From Clusia tigrina (lineage: Eukaryota; Arthropoda; Insecta; Diptera; Clusiidae): DNA of 64,000 nt. Positions 23,547 to 34,703 of the stretch are shown piece after piece. Where the stretch lies: contig OV050030.1 in NCBI GenBank assembly GCA_920105625.2, forward strand, positions 99,636,152 through 99,700,151, read 5' to 3'. The notes under the pieces are model-generated. The model was not told the DNA's origin and did not search any database. It worked only from the letters and a program-made list of their open reading frames with translations. Made by a program: the position numbers and the translations under genes. Each line of letters begins with the position of its first letter. The stretch's first letter is position 1.

Positions 23547-24649
23547 TAATGTAATGAGATTATTGACTCTATTTCTTGAGATAAAGGGAATATATTTATA
23601 CTAGAAATTAAATTTTTTAAATGAGGAGCATATTTGCTAAAATGTTTATTTTAAAATTATGGAATGATTTCAAATAAACAAAGTGCTATAAATGATACAA
23701 AGATAATAACATTAATCATAAAAAACAAAAACAATATCAACAAAAGTCAAGAAAAACATTTTGTATGGTATTTTCTATGGTGGTTTTGGTCCAGACAGTC
23801 CTTTAGCAAGTTCCATCAGTAGTCTGCCCTCATATGGCGATCTCAACGGCCTTGATAACTTTTCTCCATAATCTTGATGTCCTGGTGGAATCGTTCTCCT
23901 AGTTCTTTGGTACAATCAGCTAGGTTGTCAGGAAATTTATATAAATGATGTTGCAATTAAAGCAATTTTACACTCATATTAGCTCCTAGTTTTTAGAAAT
24001 TCTGAAGCATTTTGTCTACTATTTTGGAATATTCTTTAGTTTTGTGATTCCCCAGAAAATTTTTGATAACTCATACAAAGCTTGTCCAAGCTTCCAATTC
24101 AGCTTCAGTCATGTTGTTTTTGAAGTCATCGTTGTTTGTGAGAGTACTGATTCGTGGCCCACAAAAAATTCCTGCTTCTAACTTTTCTAAACTGAAACGG
24201 GGAAATTATTGACAAACATATTTGAAACAGTTGCCATTCCTATCTAAAGCTTTAACAATCTGTTTTATAAGTCTAAATTTAATATGTAGTGGCGGAAGAA
24301 AGGTTTCTTCTCGACTGATCAAACGCAGCTAGTTGTTTCTACAGTCATGCTCATTCTCGACGGCCAGTCTTTCCTGCTACAGTATTCATTTTTTACATGA
24401 TTGTCCCACAAGCAAAGAAAACAGTGTTTTTTGAGCTATCTCTGAAAAGACACTAGTCTTTTAAAAAGTATACTAAAGGCCCATTAAATTTAAAACCTCA
24501 GAAATAACACTGCAATATACGATATCTTCCGAGAACTATACTCAATTCAAACACAATAATTTATAGACTGAGCACTTCATAATCATATGTATCTAAATTG
24601 ACTCCATAAACTTATTCTGCAGAATAAACACTTTTTTTGTTCCCCTGTG
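23546..24649 (-). mobile_element. DNA transposon, one terminus lost (R1)
   Basis: Mirror of the L1 transposon. One terminal repeat is present at 24638-24649; the other end fell in the 1.64-kb deletion. The 82 bp missing from L1 is present here, giving on the minus strand GERFHQDIKIMEKSYQGR followed by a stop, then DRHMRADY, the hallmark box of this protein family. Confidence 0.7.
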
Positions 24650-25245
24650 TTATCTTTGACCGTGTTGCCGTCAACAGTATGGTAACGGATATGAATGTTG
24701 TCGGTCAGCTGTTCGGCTGCTTGAGATTTCCCATCGTAAGGCGAATTTTGCAATGATTGTGGTGTGTGAGTTTTTTGGACCCAAGAAGATTAGCAGCTGG
24801 TGGCCATTAAGTTTTCGTTGTGAAGTGAAAAAAACGGATTAGGAATATGATCGAGAGGAGATTAAGAAAACAATATTGGCCAATGAAAAGAGAAAAACGG
24901 GGAAGTTGAATACGGCTATCTAAATAGGAAGAGACTAGAAAGTGAATCTTTCTGCTTTGAAAAAAATAAATTAAGGTGAGTTTACATTATATAAAATCAA
25001 AATTTAAGCTTAGTGATTTGAACAAAAATCTAAATTTTAAAAAACCAAAAACAAACAAAAAAAAATTAATAACATTGAAAGATAAAGTGAATTGAAACTT
25101 CCAAAATAAAAATGGTAGAAAGATTCTGCACCGAAGTGTAAGCAAATAATCGAGTAGAGTAGATGTTGGAGAATTGTCTCCTCTGGAAGGTGAAAACACA
25201 GGAAAAATCAGGAATTGACGCTCGTTAGCCCACTCTCTGTTACAG
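24650..25245 (+). promoter_or_regulatory. Promoter/first-exon-like segment with possible intron (R1), tentative
   Basis: Plus-strand mirror of 10200-10539. The donor AAG|GTGAGT lies at 24973-24981, and a plausible acceptor CTCTCTGTTACAG ends at 25245, giving a 270-bp candidate intron. No protein follows. R1 has TTGTCGG where the others read TGGTCGG (near 24695). Confidence 0.2.
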
Positions 25246-25724
25246 AATCCCAATCTCAGACAAAAATTATTATAAGATCATTTAATTTATTTATTTTATT
25301 AAAATTAATTATAATTAAAATTATAAATAATTATATAAGCTCTAGCTGCCAGGGCTATCGGCTTATGATGTTGAGATTTTATATAATAAGAAAAAAAGAA
25401 AATTCAATTGTATTTCTATTATATTTTCAATTCTCAGTTGTTGTGGAAAACTGTATATTTTATAAATATTTTCATGCGAGGGGGCTAAAAGAATTTCTAA
25501 AAGATTTTTATTCTGGAATACTAAGGTTCGGAGCTTTAATCAATGCATGTAACCAAACGGACCTGTAATCACACGAGCTCAGCGCCTTTGTGCATTTATC
25601 GTTGTTTAAAACCAAATAATTAATTTTACAAATTACGTGAAAAAGACGCTTAAACGAAAGTGCAAGTTTTCAATAAAGTGTCTAGTTCTGCATAGATAAA
25701 CTAAATAATAACAAATTTATAATC

Positions 25725-26272
25725 TGGGGAAGTAGTAAATGCAATAGGCGCGGTCTCCTGCTTTTCGACTATGTCGTTTCTTCTGCCCTAAAAAACAAGG
25801 GCTATCAACCTACCTTTAACACTAGGAGGCAGGAGGTAATAGACATTACTCTATTAAAAACAATTGGGTGGGATGGTCGTTTTTCAACTGGAGGGTCCTG
25901 AATGATGACTCATTTTTGGACCACAGATGCATTAAATTTAGGGAAGTGCCTCGGGATAAACTCGAAATACCAACAAAGTGGAACCAAGAGCTTAATGAGT
26001 TGAGGAAAGAAGCGAGAGCATTGGTTAACAAAGCCAGCAAGTCAAATCCCGATGTGGGTTGGGACCGATATCAAAAATACAGAGGGAATTTAGGAAAACT
26101 ATTCGAACATCGAAGAATACTTCTTTTAAGAATTTCTGCAGAATCACTGTGTGAAACGGCTAGTTTAGTTAAGGTTTTTCAGAAGGATCGCTCCCTAGAT
26201 TTGAGATCGCTTAGGAAGCCTGGTGGTACTTTTACCGAAAAGCGGAGTGAGACACTTTGTTTATTATTGTAG
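25725..26272 (+). pseudogene. LOA-like ORF2: endonuclease C-terminus and linker
   Basis: From 25725 one frame reads WGSSKCNRRGLLLFDYVVSS then GYQPTFNTRRQEVIDITLL, the WGS...RG and following strands of APE-type endonucleases. A frame change leads to WRVLNDDSFLDHRCIKF (25888-25935), the Ser-Asp-His segment. The open frame to 26272 is the linker before RT. The upstream catalytic residues are absent because the element begins at the palindrome boundary. Confidence 0.7.
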
Positions 26273-26785
26273 TCCCACATACCTGGAGAACAGGTTACAG
26301 TCGCCATGCAACGACGAAATATTCAGGCAGAACTGCATAAGTCGTCTGTCTCTCTCATCATTTGACAATTTCAAATCACCGGGTCTATATGGCATTTATC
26401 CAGTCATGTTGAAGCAAAATATGGAGTTGGTGATTCCAACATTGAAGAGAATCTTCACTTCAAGTTTTGCGCTAACCTATATTCCACACTCTTGGAGATT
26501 TGTAAAAAAGTTTTATTTCTTCCAAAAGAGGGAAAGGATGACTAGGATAGTACAGGGAATTCCAGACCTATTAGTATAATGTCTTTTCTACTAAAAGGAA
26601 TGGTTGAGCTTCGTGTCCAAAAATTGTTGCTTAAGGAGCACCCCATGTCTAATTCTCAACACTCATATCGAAGTGGAAAATGCTGGGCGTCTGCGCACAG
26701 TGTCGTGTTTTCATATAAACGGTGGCCAAAAATAGAAGGAGATAATAAAATAATGAAAATTAGTACACATTGCTTTTATAAGTAG
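26223..26785 (+). pseudogene. LOA-like ORF2: RT fingers, cut by an insertion
   Basis: Two short frames: FDNFKSPGLYGIYPVML (near 26360-26400), matching the SPGxDGI motif; PHSWRFVKKFYFFQKRERM (near 26490); then LLLKEHPMSNSQHSYRSGKCW and ASAHSVV (26620-26720), matching the GYRxGRST motif. Coding stops near 26745 where unrelated repeat DNA begins and resumes near 27865. Confidence 0.65.
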
Positions 26786-27864
26786 GAAAGAAAAAAAACG
26801 TTTAGAGAAAATCGGCCCAAGGACACGCCCACCTCCCATATATCCTGAAATGAAAAAACCTTATATTTTCCAAAGTTGTTTCTAGAATTGAACCAAACTT
26901 AGCTCGATTGGTCTCTGATATATTCCTGATAACTTTGTTAAATTTTACGAAATTATCTCAAAGGACACGCCCACCTCCTATACAACCTAAATTTAAAAAT
27001 TGTAATTATTTGGAAATTAGCAATCCGATAAGATTGAAATTTTGCATGTGAATATATTTAGTAATATTGTAACATATTTCCAATTTTCAAGAAAATCGGA
27101 CAAGCGCCGCGCCCACCTCCCATACAACCTAAATTTAAAAAGTTTCAAATCTATCTCTCATGCGATGATATTTAGACTAATTGTTAGAAAATTTTAAAAG
27201 AGTAAGCCTTATTTTCTGTTGTTCCCTTTCTAATAATACTCGTTTAAAATGATTTTATAAAAAATCTTTAACATGACGCATAACATCGCAGGGTCTGTTT
27301 TCCTTTATCTCTAGCCACAGTTGAAAAATACTACGAATCCGCAACGAGGTCGACACTAAAAAACAATCACAAAAAGAATTCAGGCAATATCGGGCAGCTG
27401 AACTTTAAATATATTAAAGTACATACTTGTAGCTACAAAATACAAAAACAAACAGGAAAAGTGTTATTTCTACTTTCTTTTAAATTCTCTACGAAAGTTC
27501 ACGGTTGCTGAAAAGTCTTGACAGTGCCTCACTACTATCTTTTTTCGAACGGTATCTAACATATGATCAATATTTGTAAACAAAAACAGTGTTGTAATTA
27601 TAACTAGAAGCATCACTTACAACCGTGTTACAAATTTTGGTAGCCGTTACTTTCAAATACTTAAATTCTTAGTATTATAAATGAACATGAAATTAGGGAT
27701 TTTCCCATAAATTTCGTATGCTGAACACAAACCTTGACTTGGAACCACTATAACTTTAAAATTTGTAAACATTTTAAGAAGATATTTTAGATATCATCTA
27801 ACCAGAGTGTTAAAAAAAAAATTAAAAAAAACGTACAAATTCTAACATTGACTTTAACCATTTT
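26745..27864. mobile_element. ~1.1-kb insertion within the LOA-like RT
   Basis: Non-coding AT-rich sequence splits the RT between motifs that are adjacent in the family. Its ends contain CCAAAAAT (left) and ATTTTTGG (right), a possible short terminal inverted repeat, but edges and target duplication are not certain. No protein is readable; it may be a non-autonomous element. Confidence 0.5.
26821..27160. repeat. 142-bp tandem repeat, about 2.5-3 units
   Basis: The motif CGCCCACCTCC(C/T)ATA recurs at about 26826, 26968 and 27110, exactly 142 bp apart, with the following CAACCTAAATTTAAAAA shared by the last two. The intervening sequence (a TTTCCA...AAATCGG pattern) is degenerate. Confidence 0.8.
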
Positions 27865-28780
27865 TGGTCAGCCTCGTGACACAGTGCGGCGTCAGGAAGA
27901 TTGTGCATACCATCGAAAGGAGGGAGTACGCTGGGTGTGTTTGTGGGCATAGAGGGAGCTTTCGATAATGCTACTTTTGAGAGCATGTGCAGCTCTGCTC
28001 GTCGTCATGCTGTAGATAAAATGGTGGTTAATTGGATTCGTTAAATGCTAGCAAACAGGGCTATTGTGTTGCGAGGGAAGCGGTATCTGTTGGTATCGTT
28101 GGTTGTGAAGAATGGTTGCCTCGGGGAGGCGTGTTCTCTCCACTATTCTGGTGAATGATTCTGATATCAACGCTCAGGCATATGCAGATGATGTAGCCTG
28201 CGTAATTGCAGCAATCTCTCTTATACACATCTGCGGGAATCGGAAGTTGTCTCTGAATAAGAGTGACACATGGAGTGAGGTAATTGGACTTTCTTTTTAC
28301 CAGAAACAGGAAATTCGAGACTTTGTTGAGTCAACACAAATGGGAGGGGTTTCAGCTATCCTGGGAGGTAAAATATCTTTGGGTTGTTCTTGATAGTAAG
28401 CTTCTCTGGAAATCACACGCCGAGCAGAAGGTAGCGAGTGCTAGGTGTCAGGTTTTAGGCAGTACGAGAGAATATTTGGCAAGAAGGAGAGTCTGGCTTC
28501 GAAGATTCTCTGGATTTATAGGGCAATGATCAGGCCCATTATTTACTACGCATCTGTTGTCTGGGGGAAAAGATTGTTTCTCAAGGGAGTTAAATCTGCT
28601 TTGTTGTACTGGAGCCTTTCCGACAACTTTTGACCCTTCTCTTGATCCGCCGTTGAATCTTCCCGCCCTAGATGTTTTCATATAAGGAGAGTCCCTAAAA
28701 GCCCTCTGTTGAAGCACAATAAGGTGCGTGCACGTTGGAATCTTGAAGATATTGTTGGCACTGACATGGATATTGGTATC
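27864..28780 (+). pseudogene. LOA-like ORF2: RT palm and thumb
   Basis: One frame gives VHTIERREYAGCVFVGIEGAF and DNATFE (27900-27985; first catalytic Asp usually in the position of G-I here, so the box is altered), then NWIR (stop). From 28112 another frame has AQAYADDVACVIA (YADD, near 28180). A further frame gives LLWKSHAEQKVASARCQ, and another MIRPIIYYASVVWGKR (28530-28575) and NLPALDVF (28655). The last open codons before the BEL-1 insertion read NLEDIVGTDMDIGI. At least four frame changes. Confidence 0.7.
28776..28780. other. Target-site duplication of BEL-1, left copy (GTATC)
   Basis: GTATC at 28776-28780 matches GTATC at 36570-36574 directly after the 3' LTR. Five bp is usual for BEL/Pao. 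Removing the element and one copy restores an open LOA-like frame across the site. Confidence 0.75.
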
Positions 28781-29301
28781 TGTACAAATTCATATAAATA
28801 GCAATCGCACAACCTTCAACTGTAACATAATGTTTAATATGCAAAGTATATTGTATGTATCCATAAGTTTGTAGTCACAACAACAACAAGGAATATGCAG
28901 TCTGCGCGTGCAGTAGCATTGAGGCTCAAATGACACCTGCACAAGCATTAGGTGCATTCCCTAAAATGCAACATAAGCATTTGGGTGGCATTGAAACGTA
29001 TGTTTCATTGAACTTGCACATGCTGCTATGCTCTGCTGTTATATTCTGCTGATATTTACCTTTGGTACTTATTAATTATTATTGATGATGTTAGCAATAA
29101 GTTATTATTTAAGACGATGAATTTCAATAAACAAATCACTCTTTGATTCTTTATCAACAAGAAAACTGCGTCTTTCATTTCAGTGACGGCTTGTTCAGGT
29201 TCAAATGCTTGAACAATCAAATTGTCATTCCTAGTCTCATATTGGTTCAAGTACCGTCAATAAGGAATACATCACTACAGTCAGACGAGGCTGTATTTAC
29301 A
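28781..29301 (+). repeat. BEL-1 5' LTR
   Basis: Starts TGTACAAATT, ends TGTATTTACA, 521 bp. From 28897 it matches the 3' LTR (36154-36569) with about 10 small differences; the first 116 bp have no counterpart there. Promoter and polyadenylation signals are expected; AATAAA occurs at 29125-29130. Confidence 0.8.
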
Positions 29302-29303
29302 AT

Positions 29304-29321
29304 TGGTGACCCCGACGTGAT
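29304..29321 (+). other. BEL-1 primer binding site (tRNA-Trp)
   Basis: TGGTGACCCCGACGTGAT, two bases after the LTR, is exactly complementary to the conserved tRNA-Trp 3' end plus CCA (recalled sequence). It primes minus-strand DNA synthesis. Confidence 0.85.
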
Positions 29322-29499
29322 AGAAGGACGAGAGATATACAGGACATAAAACTGTTCAGCAAGAGCACAACAGTGTGAGCATTTAATTCTATCACAATTC
29401 ATCAATCGGTTTTAGTTCAAGCACACAGGGTGCTACAAAACATGATACTTAAGAAACAAGAGCACAATAGTGTGAGTGTTAATATTGACGACTATTTAC

Positions 29500-31076
29500 G
29501 ATCTCGTCCGTCAGCAGGACGACAATGCAATTGGTCTCCAAAAGGCCATCGCATCCTATAAGAATACGCCGAAAGATCGGAAGACACTGGTTTATATTGA
29601 AAGGAAATCCAGAGAAATTGAGGAGCTATAGTTAACTTTCCAACGTATCGATAACCAAATTAGAAGGGATCCAACGGCAGCTAATGACCATCCATACTTT
29701 GTGAAGGATCTATACGCATCCATGGGCAACCGATGCCAAGACTTCCTTGCAGACATCAAGGAGAGCAACTAATACTCACAGCAAAGGGCATAACTCAGCC
29801 ACAAGCAGTTAGTATCCCAAGCTGCTCAACGGAACCTTCAGAGAAGGGCATAACTCAACCACAAGGAGTTAGTGGCCCAACTCGTTCAGCTGAACACATA
29901 GAGAAGAGGCTTCAAAAGACTAATATGCCTAACATGGTGCACAAGCAAAAGACAGTTATTGCACTCGTGCAACGCATGTTAGACGATGTATTGGCTGATG
30001 ACACACCCCATTCATGCCAATATTATACTACAAAGGCCAACCTTATAGAACATCATTGGAATGCAGCCCGGAGATTTAATGATGTTATACTGGATTATAT
30101 AGATGACATGAATTCTGACGATTATAATTTTGCAGAATACCTGAGCATACAGATGCATGTCAGTAACAGAATTCTTATGCTTCAAGAGAAGGGAGTGACC
30201 GTTCCTGCAGTTTCGAATCGAGCGTCACTTGCCGAACATTTGCCAAAGGTAATACTGCCAAAATTCGATGGAGATTACCTGAAGTGGCAACAATTTTATG
30301 ATTTATTCAATGAAATGATCCACAAAAGGCCACTTCCAACAATACAGAAGATGTGGTATCTTAAAACAAATTTGATCGGAGAAGCAGAACGATTAATTAG
30401 ACACCTCACTCTAACTGAGAATAACTACCAAACTGCATGGGAATCACTCCAGGATCGATATAGCAATGTGCAATTGTTAACTTCAGCTCTGTTGGAAAAA
30501 CTACTGGGGCAAAACAAGAACTCAACAGACTATCCATCAGCGACAGCACTAAAGGAACTTCATGATACAACCCAGGAAACCTTATTGGCATTAAGAAACC
30601 TTGGTTTAGAGACGAATTCTTGGGATCCAATTATTCTCCACCTCCTAGTGAAGAAATTAGACAAAGGCACGCGGATTGCATATGAGCCGTCATTGGAGAA
30701 GCGAAAGGAATTACCCACCCTAAGGCAATTCTTAAAGTTTATTGAAACAAGATTCCAGTCTCTGGAGGCAATCGGCCAAAGAGAGCATACGGCAAAAACA
30801 TTGACAACGGTAATAGCCACAACTCAAGGAATCAAGAAATGCTTGTCTTGCAATAGCCAGACACATCCGCTGTTTGCATGCCAAAGCTTTTTGAAACTTT
30901 GTATTCAGAAGAGGTTACAGTTCCTAAAAACACACAAGCTGTGCATTAATTGTCTAAAGCCTGGTCATTGGGCAAAGGATTGTATGTCAAGAAAATGTAC
31001 TAAGTGTAATCACAGACACAAAACATTAGTACATTCTGAAGGATATCGCAGCGAACCAGCCGTAAACCAGGTCTAG
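29500..31076 (+). pseudogene. BEL-1 gag, nearly complete, N-terminal frameshift
   Basis: The N-terminal part (29510-29770) is in another frame (LQKAIASYKNTPKDRKTLVY, with one stop). The main frame is open for 447 codons from 29733 to a TAG at 31074-31076. In that frame residues ~168-340 form the DUF1759 gag domain (HLPKVILPKFDGDYLKWQQF), residues 368-382 a CLSCNSQTHPLFAC finger, residues 404-417 the CINCLKPGHWAKDC knuckle, and then CTKCNHRHKTLVH. Gag packages the RNA in virus-like particles. The ATG at 29733 is probably internal. After the TAG the same frame continues into protease. Confidence 0.85.
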
Positions 31077-31500
31077 TATGAACCACACTCTCAACAGTCC
31101 ACAACACTGGTAGCTTCGAAGGAGTCGAAGCAACAGGGATATGTGCTCCTCAGCACTGCAATGGTGAAAATAGTCAGCAACAACGGGCAGGAAGTTGAAT
31201 GCAGAGCCATTCTGGACTCCGGATCTCAGATCAATATCGTGAGTGAACGACTTGTCACGAGACTTTGAGCTGCAACAAGGTCCACAACAATTAATATCCA
31301 AGGAATAGGCAACGGAACTCGTACAGCACAGCGTCGAGTAACCTTGAACTACAGTCACGAATAAACGGCTTTTCCACTCGACTGGAGGCGTTCGTTCTAG
31401 GAGATATATTTTCTCCGCAACTGACAAAACCATTTGACATATCCAAATGGCCGATTCCAAAGAGCATCACTTTAGCGGATCCAGTATTCAACCGTCCTGA
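31077..31500 (+). pseudogene. BEL-1 protease region
   Basis: Immediately after the gag stop and in the same frame: YVLLSTAMVKIVSNNGQ, then CRAILDSGSQINIVSERL with the catalytic DSG at 31214-31222, until a TGA at 31266-31268. The rest of the aspartic protease is spread over other frames. Gag and pol were evidently one continuous frame in the ancestor, as is common in BEL/Pao. Confidence 0.75.
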
Positions 31501-32779
31501 CAAAATCGATTTTTTATTAGGAGCGGAATTCTATCACCAATCAATTGGAAAGATACGATTAGCAATCGAACTTCCAACACTACAAAACACAGTGTTTGGC
31601 TGGATACTATCAGGAAGGATAGGAGAACTTCAGATGGCGTCAGCAACCTGCGGCATTTGCAGTGAGGATGATGATACAAACCAACTTATTGAGCGGCTAT
31701 GGAAACTGGACGAAGTCGAACTAGCTGAATCAATTGTATCCCCAACAGAAAGACTTTGCGAAAATCATTTTATACAAAATACAACTAGAACCAATGATGG
31801 GCGTTTTATTGTAAAATTACCATTCGTAGAGGATGCAGCTGTTTTAGGTAGTTCCAGGGATATAGCAATCAACAGATTCCTGGCGCTTGAACATCGATTA
31901 TCTAAATACATTGCCGTTCGTGAACAATATATCGAGTTTATGGAAAATTATGAAGCCTTGGGCCACATGAGGGAGATCAACATCAAATTACTCTCACCTA
32001 ATTACTTCATTCTACACCACTGTGTACTTAAACCTGACAGCAGCACAACAATACTGCGGGTGGTATTTGACGCATCTTCAAAAATTCATCGGGAGTCTCA
32101 CTCAATGATATAATGCACATAGGTCCAACCATACAATCCGAACTATTTTCAATCCTGCTATGTTTCTGTTTACCGAAATTTGTAGTCACCACCGACATAG
32201 AAAAAATGTATCGGCAGATACTGGTCCACTCTGAAGATAGCGATTATCAATTGATCATATGCAGGAGCGACCCTAAGAAACCACTGAAGTGTTACGAACT
32301 TAACACTGTCACATATGGAACAAGATCGGAACCATACCTCTCCACAAGATGTGTTAAAGAAATGTCATCAGAAAAATCCATCAGATATCGACTAGGTGCT
32401 CAGATGCTTCAGGATAACTTTTATGTCGACGATGGTCTTGGTGGATCAGACAGCTTGATTACCGCCATGAAAACTGGAACTGGATGGATTCAATCTACGC
32501 AAATGGTGTGCAAATCACCCTAAACTCGTGCAGAACAGCACACAAGGTGACCAGGAAGTTAATTTGGATTTTACTAACGACAAGAATGATTCAATAAAAA
32601 CCCTGGGCCTGACATGGCTTCCAAAGACTGACAAATTCTCTGTAAAGGTGAATCTCAACCCCGTTAAAAGAATTACCAAGCGGTCCGTCACCTCAGACGA
32701 AGCGAGATTATTCGATCCTCTTGGCATTCTAGCTCCAGTTGTAATTACAGCAAAAATCTTTATACAAGCATTATGGTAA
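31500..32779 (+). pseudogene. BEL-1 reverse transcriptase
   Basis: 31500-31590 encodes DKIDFLLGAEFYHQSIG, typical of the protease-RT junction. The open frame 31592-32113 includes LPFVEDAAVLGSSRD and FILHHCVLKPDSSTTILRVV, then FDASSK (RT entry). A stop and frame change near 32110 lead to 32113-32523 with GPTIQSELFSILL, TTDIEKMYRQI (catalytic Asp) and NFYVDDGLGGSD (YVDD at 32422-32433). The TYGTRSEPYLSTRCV segment replaces the usual FG-x-x-SAP box and looks altered. 32528-32779 (another frame) has TLGLTWLPKTDKFSV and LFDPLGILAPVVI, the connection domain. Confidence 0.85.
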
Positions 32780-32848
32780 TTAAAAATTAGTTGGAATGAA
32801 GCTCTACCAGCAGAATATCATACAAGATGGGAGCGTTTTCGCAGCACA

Positions 32849-33631
32849 TTGCAAGAATTGGACAACTTTAAATTCTCACGACACATTCATAGAAGTGAGA
32901 TCCCGACATCAATTCAACTTCACGTCTTCTCCGATGCATCAGAAAAGGCCTTCGGAGCCGCAATTTATATCAGATCTTTCTTCAAAGAAGGAAGAGTAGA
33001 AGTGAGGTTGTTATGTGCCAAATCACGCGTACCTCCACTTAAGCTACAAACATTGCCTCGCTTGGAACTATGCGCAGCAGTACTAGGCTCACAGTTGGCA
33101 GCTAGGGTAAAAAATGATTTACGGTTAAAGGATTGTCGTACCTTTTTGTGGACAGACTCACAAATAGTTCTGTCTTGGATCAATTTAGCCTCCTCATCAT
33201 TTCAAAGATTTGCAGCCAACAGGGTAGCTACTATTCAAGGTTTGACATTAGCAGAACAGTGGCATCATATTAGCTCCAAGGATAACCCAGCTGACGTTGT
33301 TTCACGAGGATTATCACCAAGAGAATTTGCAAGATGTGACCTGTGGCTTTACGGGCCATTTTTTCTACATGGGAAAGAATCAGCATGGCCTCCCAAGTTT
33401 GCTCCACAGCTAGCCATTCCCAATAACATCGAGGGAAAACGAACGAATCCATCATCCTTGGTAGCAATTGACTCTGAAGAACTGGTGTATACAATCAATC
33501 ACCGAAACTCTTTCAGGTCTCTTCAATGCATCGTAGGATACATTTGTCGTTTCATAAGCAACACTAGATGTAGCAAGGACGCACGAAAAACTGATATAGC
33601 GCTGGCTCCCATCGAATTAGATGATGCATGA
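32849..33631 (+). pseudogene. BEL-1 RNase H and linker
   Basis: A 260-codon open frame. It has LHVFSDASEKAFGAAIYI (first Asp, residues ~24-41), LQTLPRLELCAAVLGSQL (Glu), RTFLWTDSQIVLSWI (second Asp), QWHHISSKDNPADVVSRGL (last box) and LWLYGPFFL. These are the BEL/Pao RNase H boxes in order with all acidic residues visible. It ends at a TGA (33629-33631) before the integrase fragment, which continues in the same frame. Confidence 0.85.
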
Positions 33632-33649
33632 AGAATCAATGTTCAAGCT

Positions 33650-34650
33650 ATGCAAATATCTGATTTTAATGACGACGTAATGTACCTCAAGAAACACAAG
33701 GAACTCAAGGGGACGAGTACACTGAAGAGCCTATCGCCATTTTTAGATGATACAAACATTTTGCGAGTTGGAGGACGATTGGAAGCATCACTGGTACCTT
33801 ATGAAGCAAAACATCAAATGCTCATTCCGTATAATGATCTTTTAGCAAAACTACTATTTGAGATGACTCACATCGAGAATAAACACTGTGGCCCTGAAGC
33901 CTTGCTGGCCATAATAAGGCAAAGGTACTGGCCCATAAAAGGCAAATCATCGGCCAGATCAACAGTACAGCAATGCATACGATGCACCAGGGCGAGGCCT
34001 CAGTTGCTGAACCAATTAATGGCAAACATGCCAGCAACACGAGTTACACCAGCACGCCCATTCATTAACTCTGGAGTAGACTACACCATTCTGGACTGGA
34101 CCATTCTGCGTGCATTACAAAATTCGAGGGAAAAGACCACACAAGGCTTACATATCCGTTTTCTGCTGTTTTGTTACTAAAGCTGTCCATTTAGAACTTG
34201 TAAGCGATCTTACGACAGAAGCAGTCATTGGCGCTCTGAAACGTTTCATTGGCCGACGTGGAAATTGTCAAAACTTATATTGTGACAACGCGACAAATTT
34301 CGTTGGTGCCAAAAGCAAGCTTACGGAACTGACTACATCAATATATTCAGATGAAGGGAAAAAAAAAATTGAGACAGAATGCGGTAAAATATTATTCCTC
34401 CAAGAGCCCCTCATTTCGGATGTCTATGGGAAGCAGCAGTGATGTCTGCGAAGCATCTTTTGGTGTGGAGCGTGTCAACAGCATCACTAACCTATGAAAA
34501 AGCTGGAAACAGTCATCATTGAAATAGAAGCCATTCTCAACTCAAGACCAATAAGTCCAATGTCAAACGATCCAAATGACTTAGGCGCCCTGACTCCAGG
34601 CCACTTCTTGATAGGAGAACCACTCAACACGCAAGTCGATTAAATAACAT
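33650..34650 (+). pseudogene. BEL-1 integrase, broken
   Basis: 33650-34180 has ILRVGGRLEASLVPYEAKHQ, HIENKHCGPEALLAIIRQRY and QQCIRCTRARPQLL, the zinc-binding end (His/His then Cys-x2-Cys). A frameshift near 34110 leads to KAYISVFCCFVTKAVHLELV, RRGNCQNLYCDNATNFVG (core Asp region) up to 34442. The last catalytic Glu box ([18 protein letters not shown], 34508-34560) is in yet another frame, ending at a TAA near 34641. All catalytic boxes survive, but in three frames. Confidence 0.8.
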
Positions 34651-34703
34651 CCCATCAACTTCAAATTTGCTGACCAGGTGGAAAGTCGTATCCGACATCA
34701 AAA

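Larger units (their letters stand above)
25724..28780 (+). mobile_element. LOA-like non-LTR retrotransposon, 5' part (continues at 36570)
   Basis: The plus strand carries the end of an APE-type endonuclease, RT and thumb of one non-LTR element. The RT motif order and wording (IEGAFDN, YADD, RPIIYYASVVW, LNLPALD) resemble LOA-clade elements; R1 or another RNase H-bearing clade is possible. The 5' side is cut inside the endonuclease by the palindrome edge. An insert of about 1.1 kb and the 7.8-kb BEL-1 interrupt it. Confidence 0.7.

Noticed and set aside
28857..28864. GTATCCAT as an alternative left target duplication of BEL-1
   Set aside because: It also matches the right flank, but the LTR would then not begin with TGT and the LOA-like frame would not rejoin; GTATC at 28776-28780 satisfies both.
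29056..29250. Conserved minus-strand reading frame in both BEL-1 LTRs (also 36320-36652)
   Set aside because: Its conservation is explained by LTR identity; no domain or start context supports a gene.
30406..30820. Minus-strand reading frames across BEL-1 gag and pol (also 31026-31679, 33270-33494)
   Set aside because: They are shadows of the plus-strand coding sequence.
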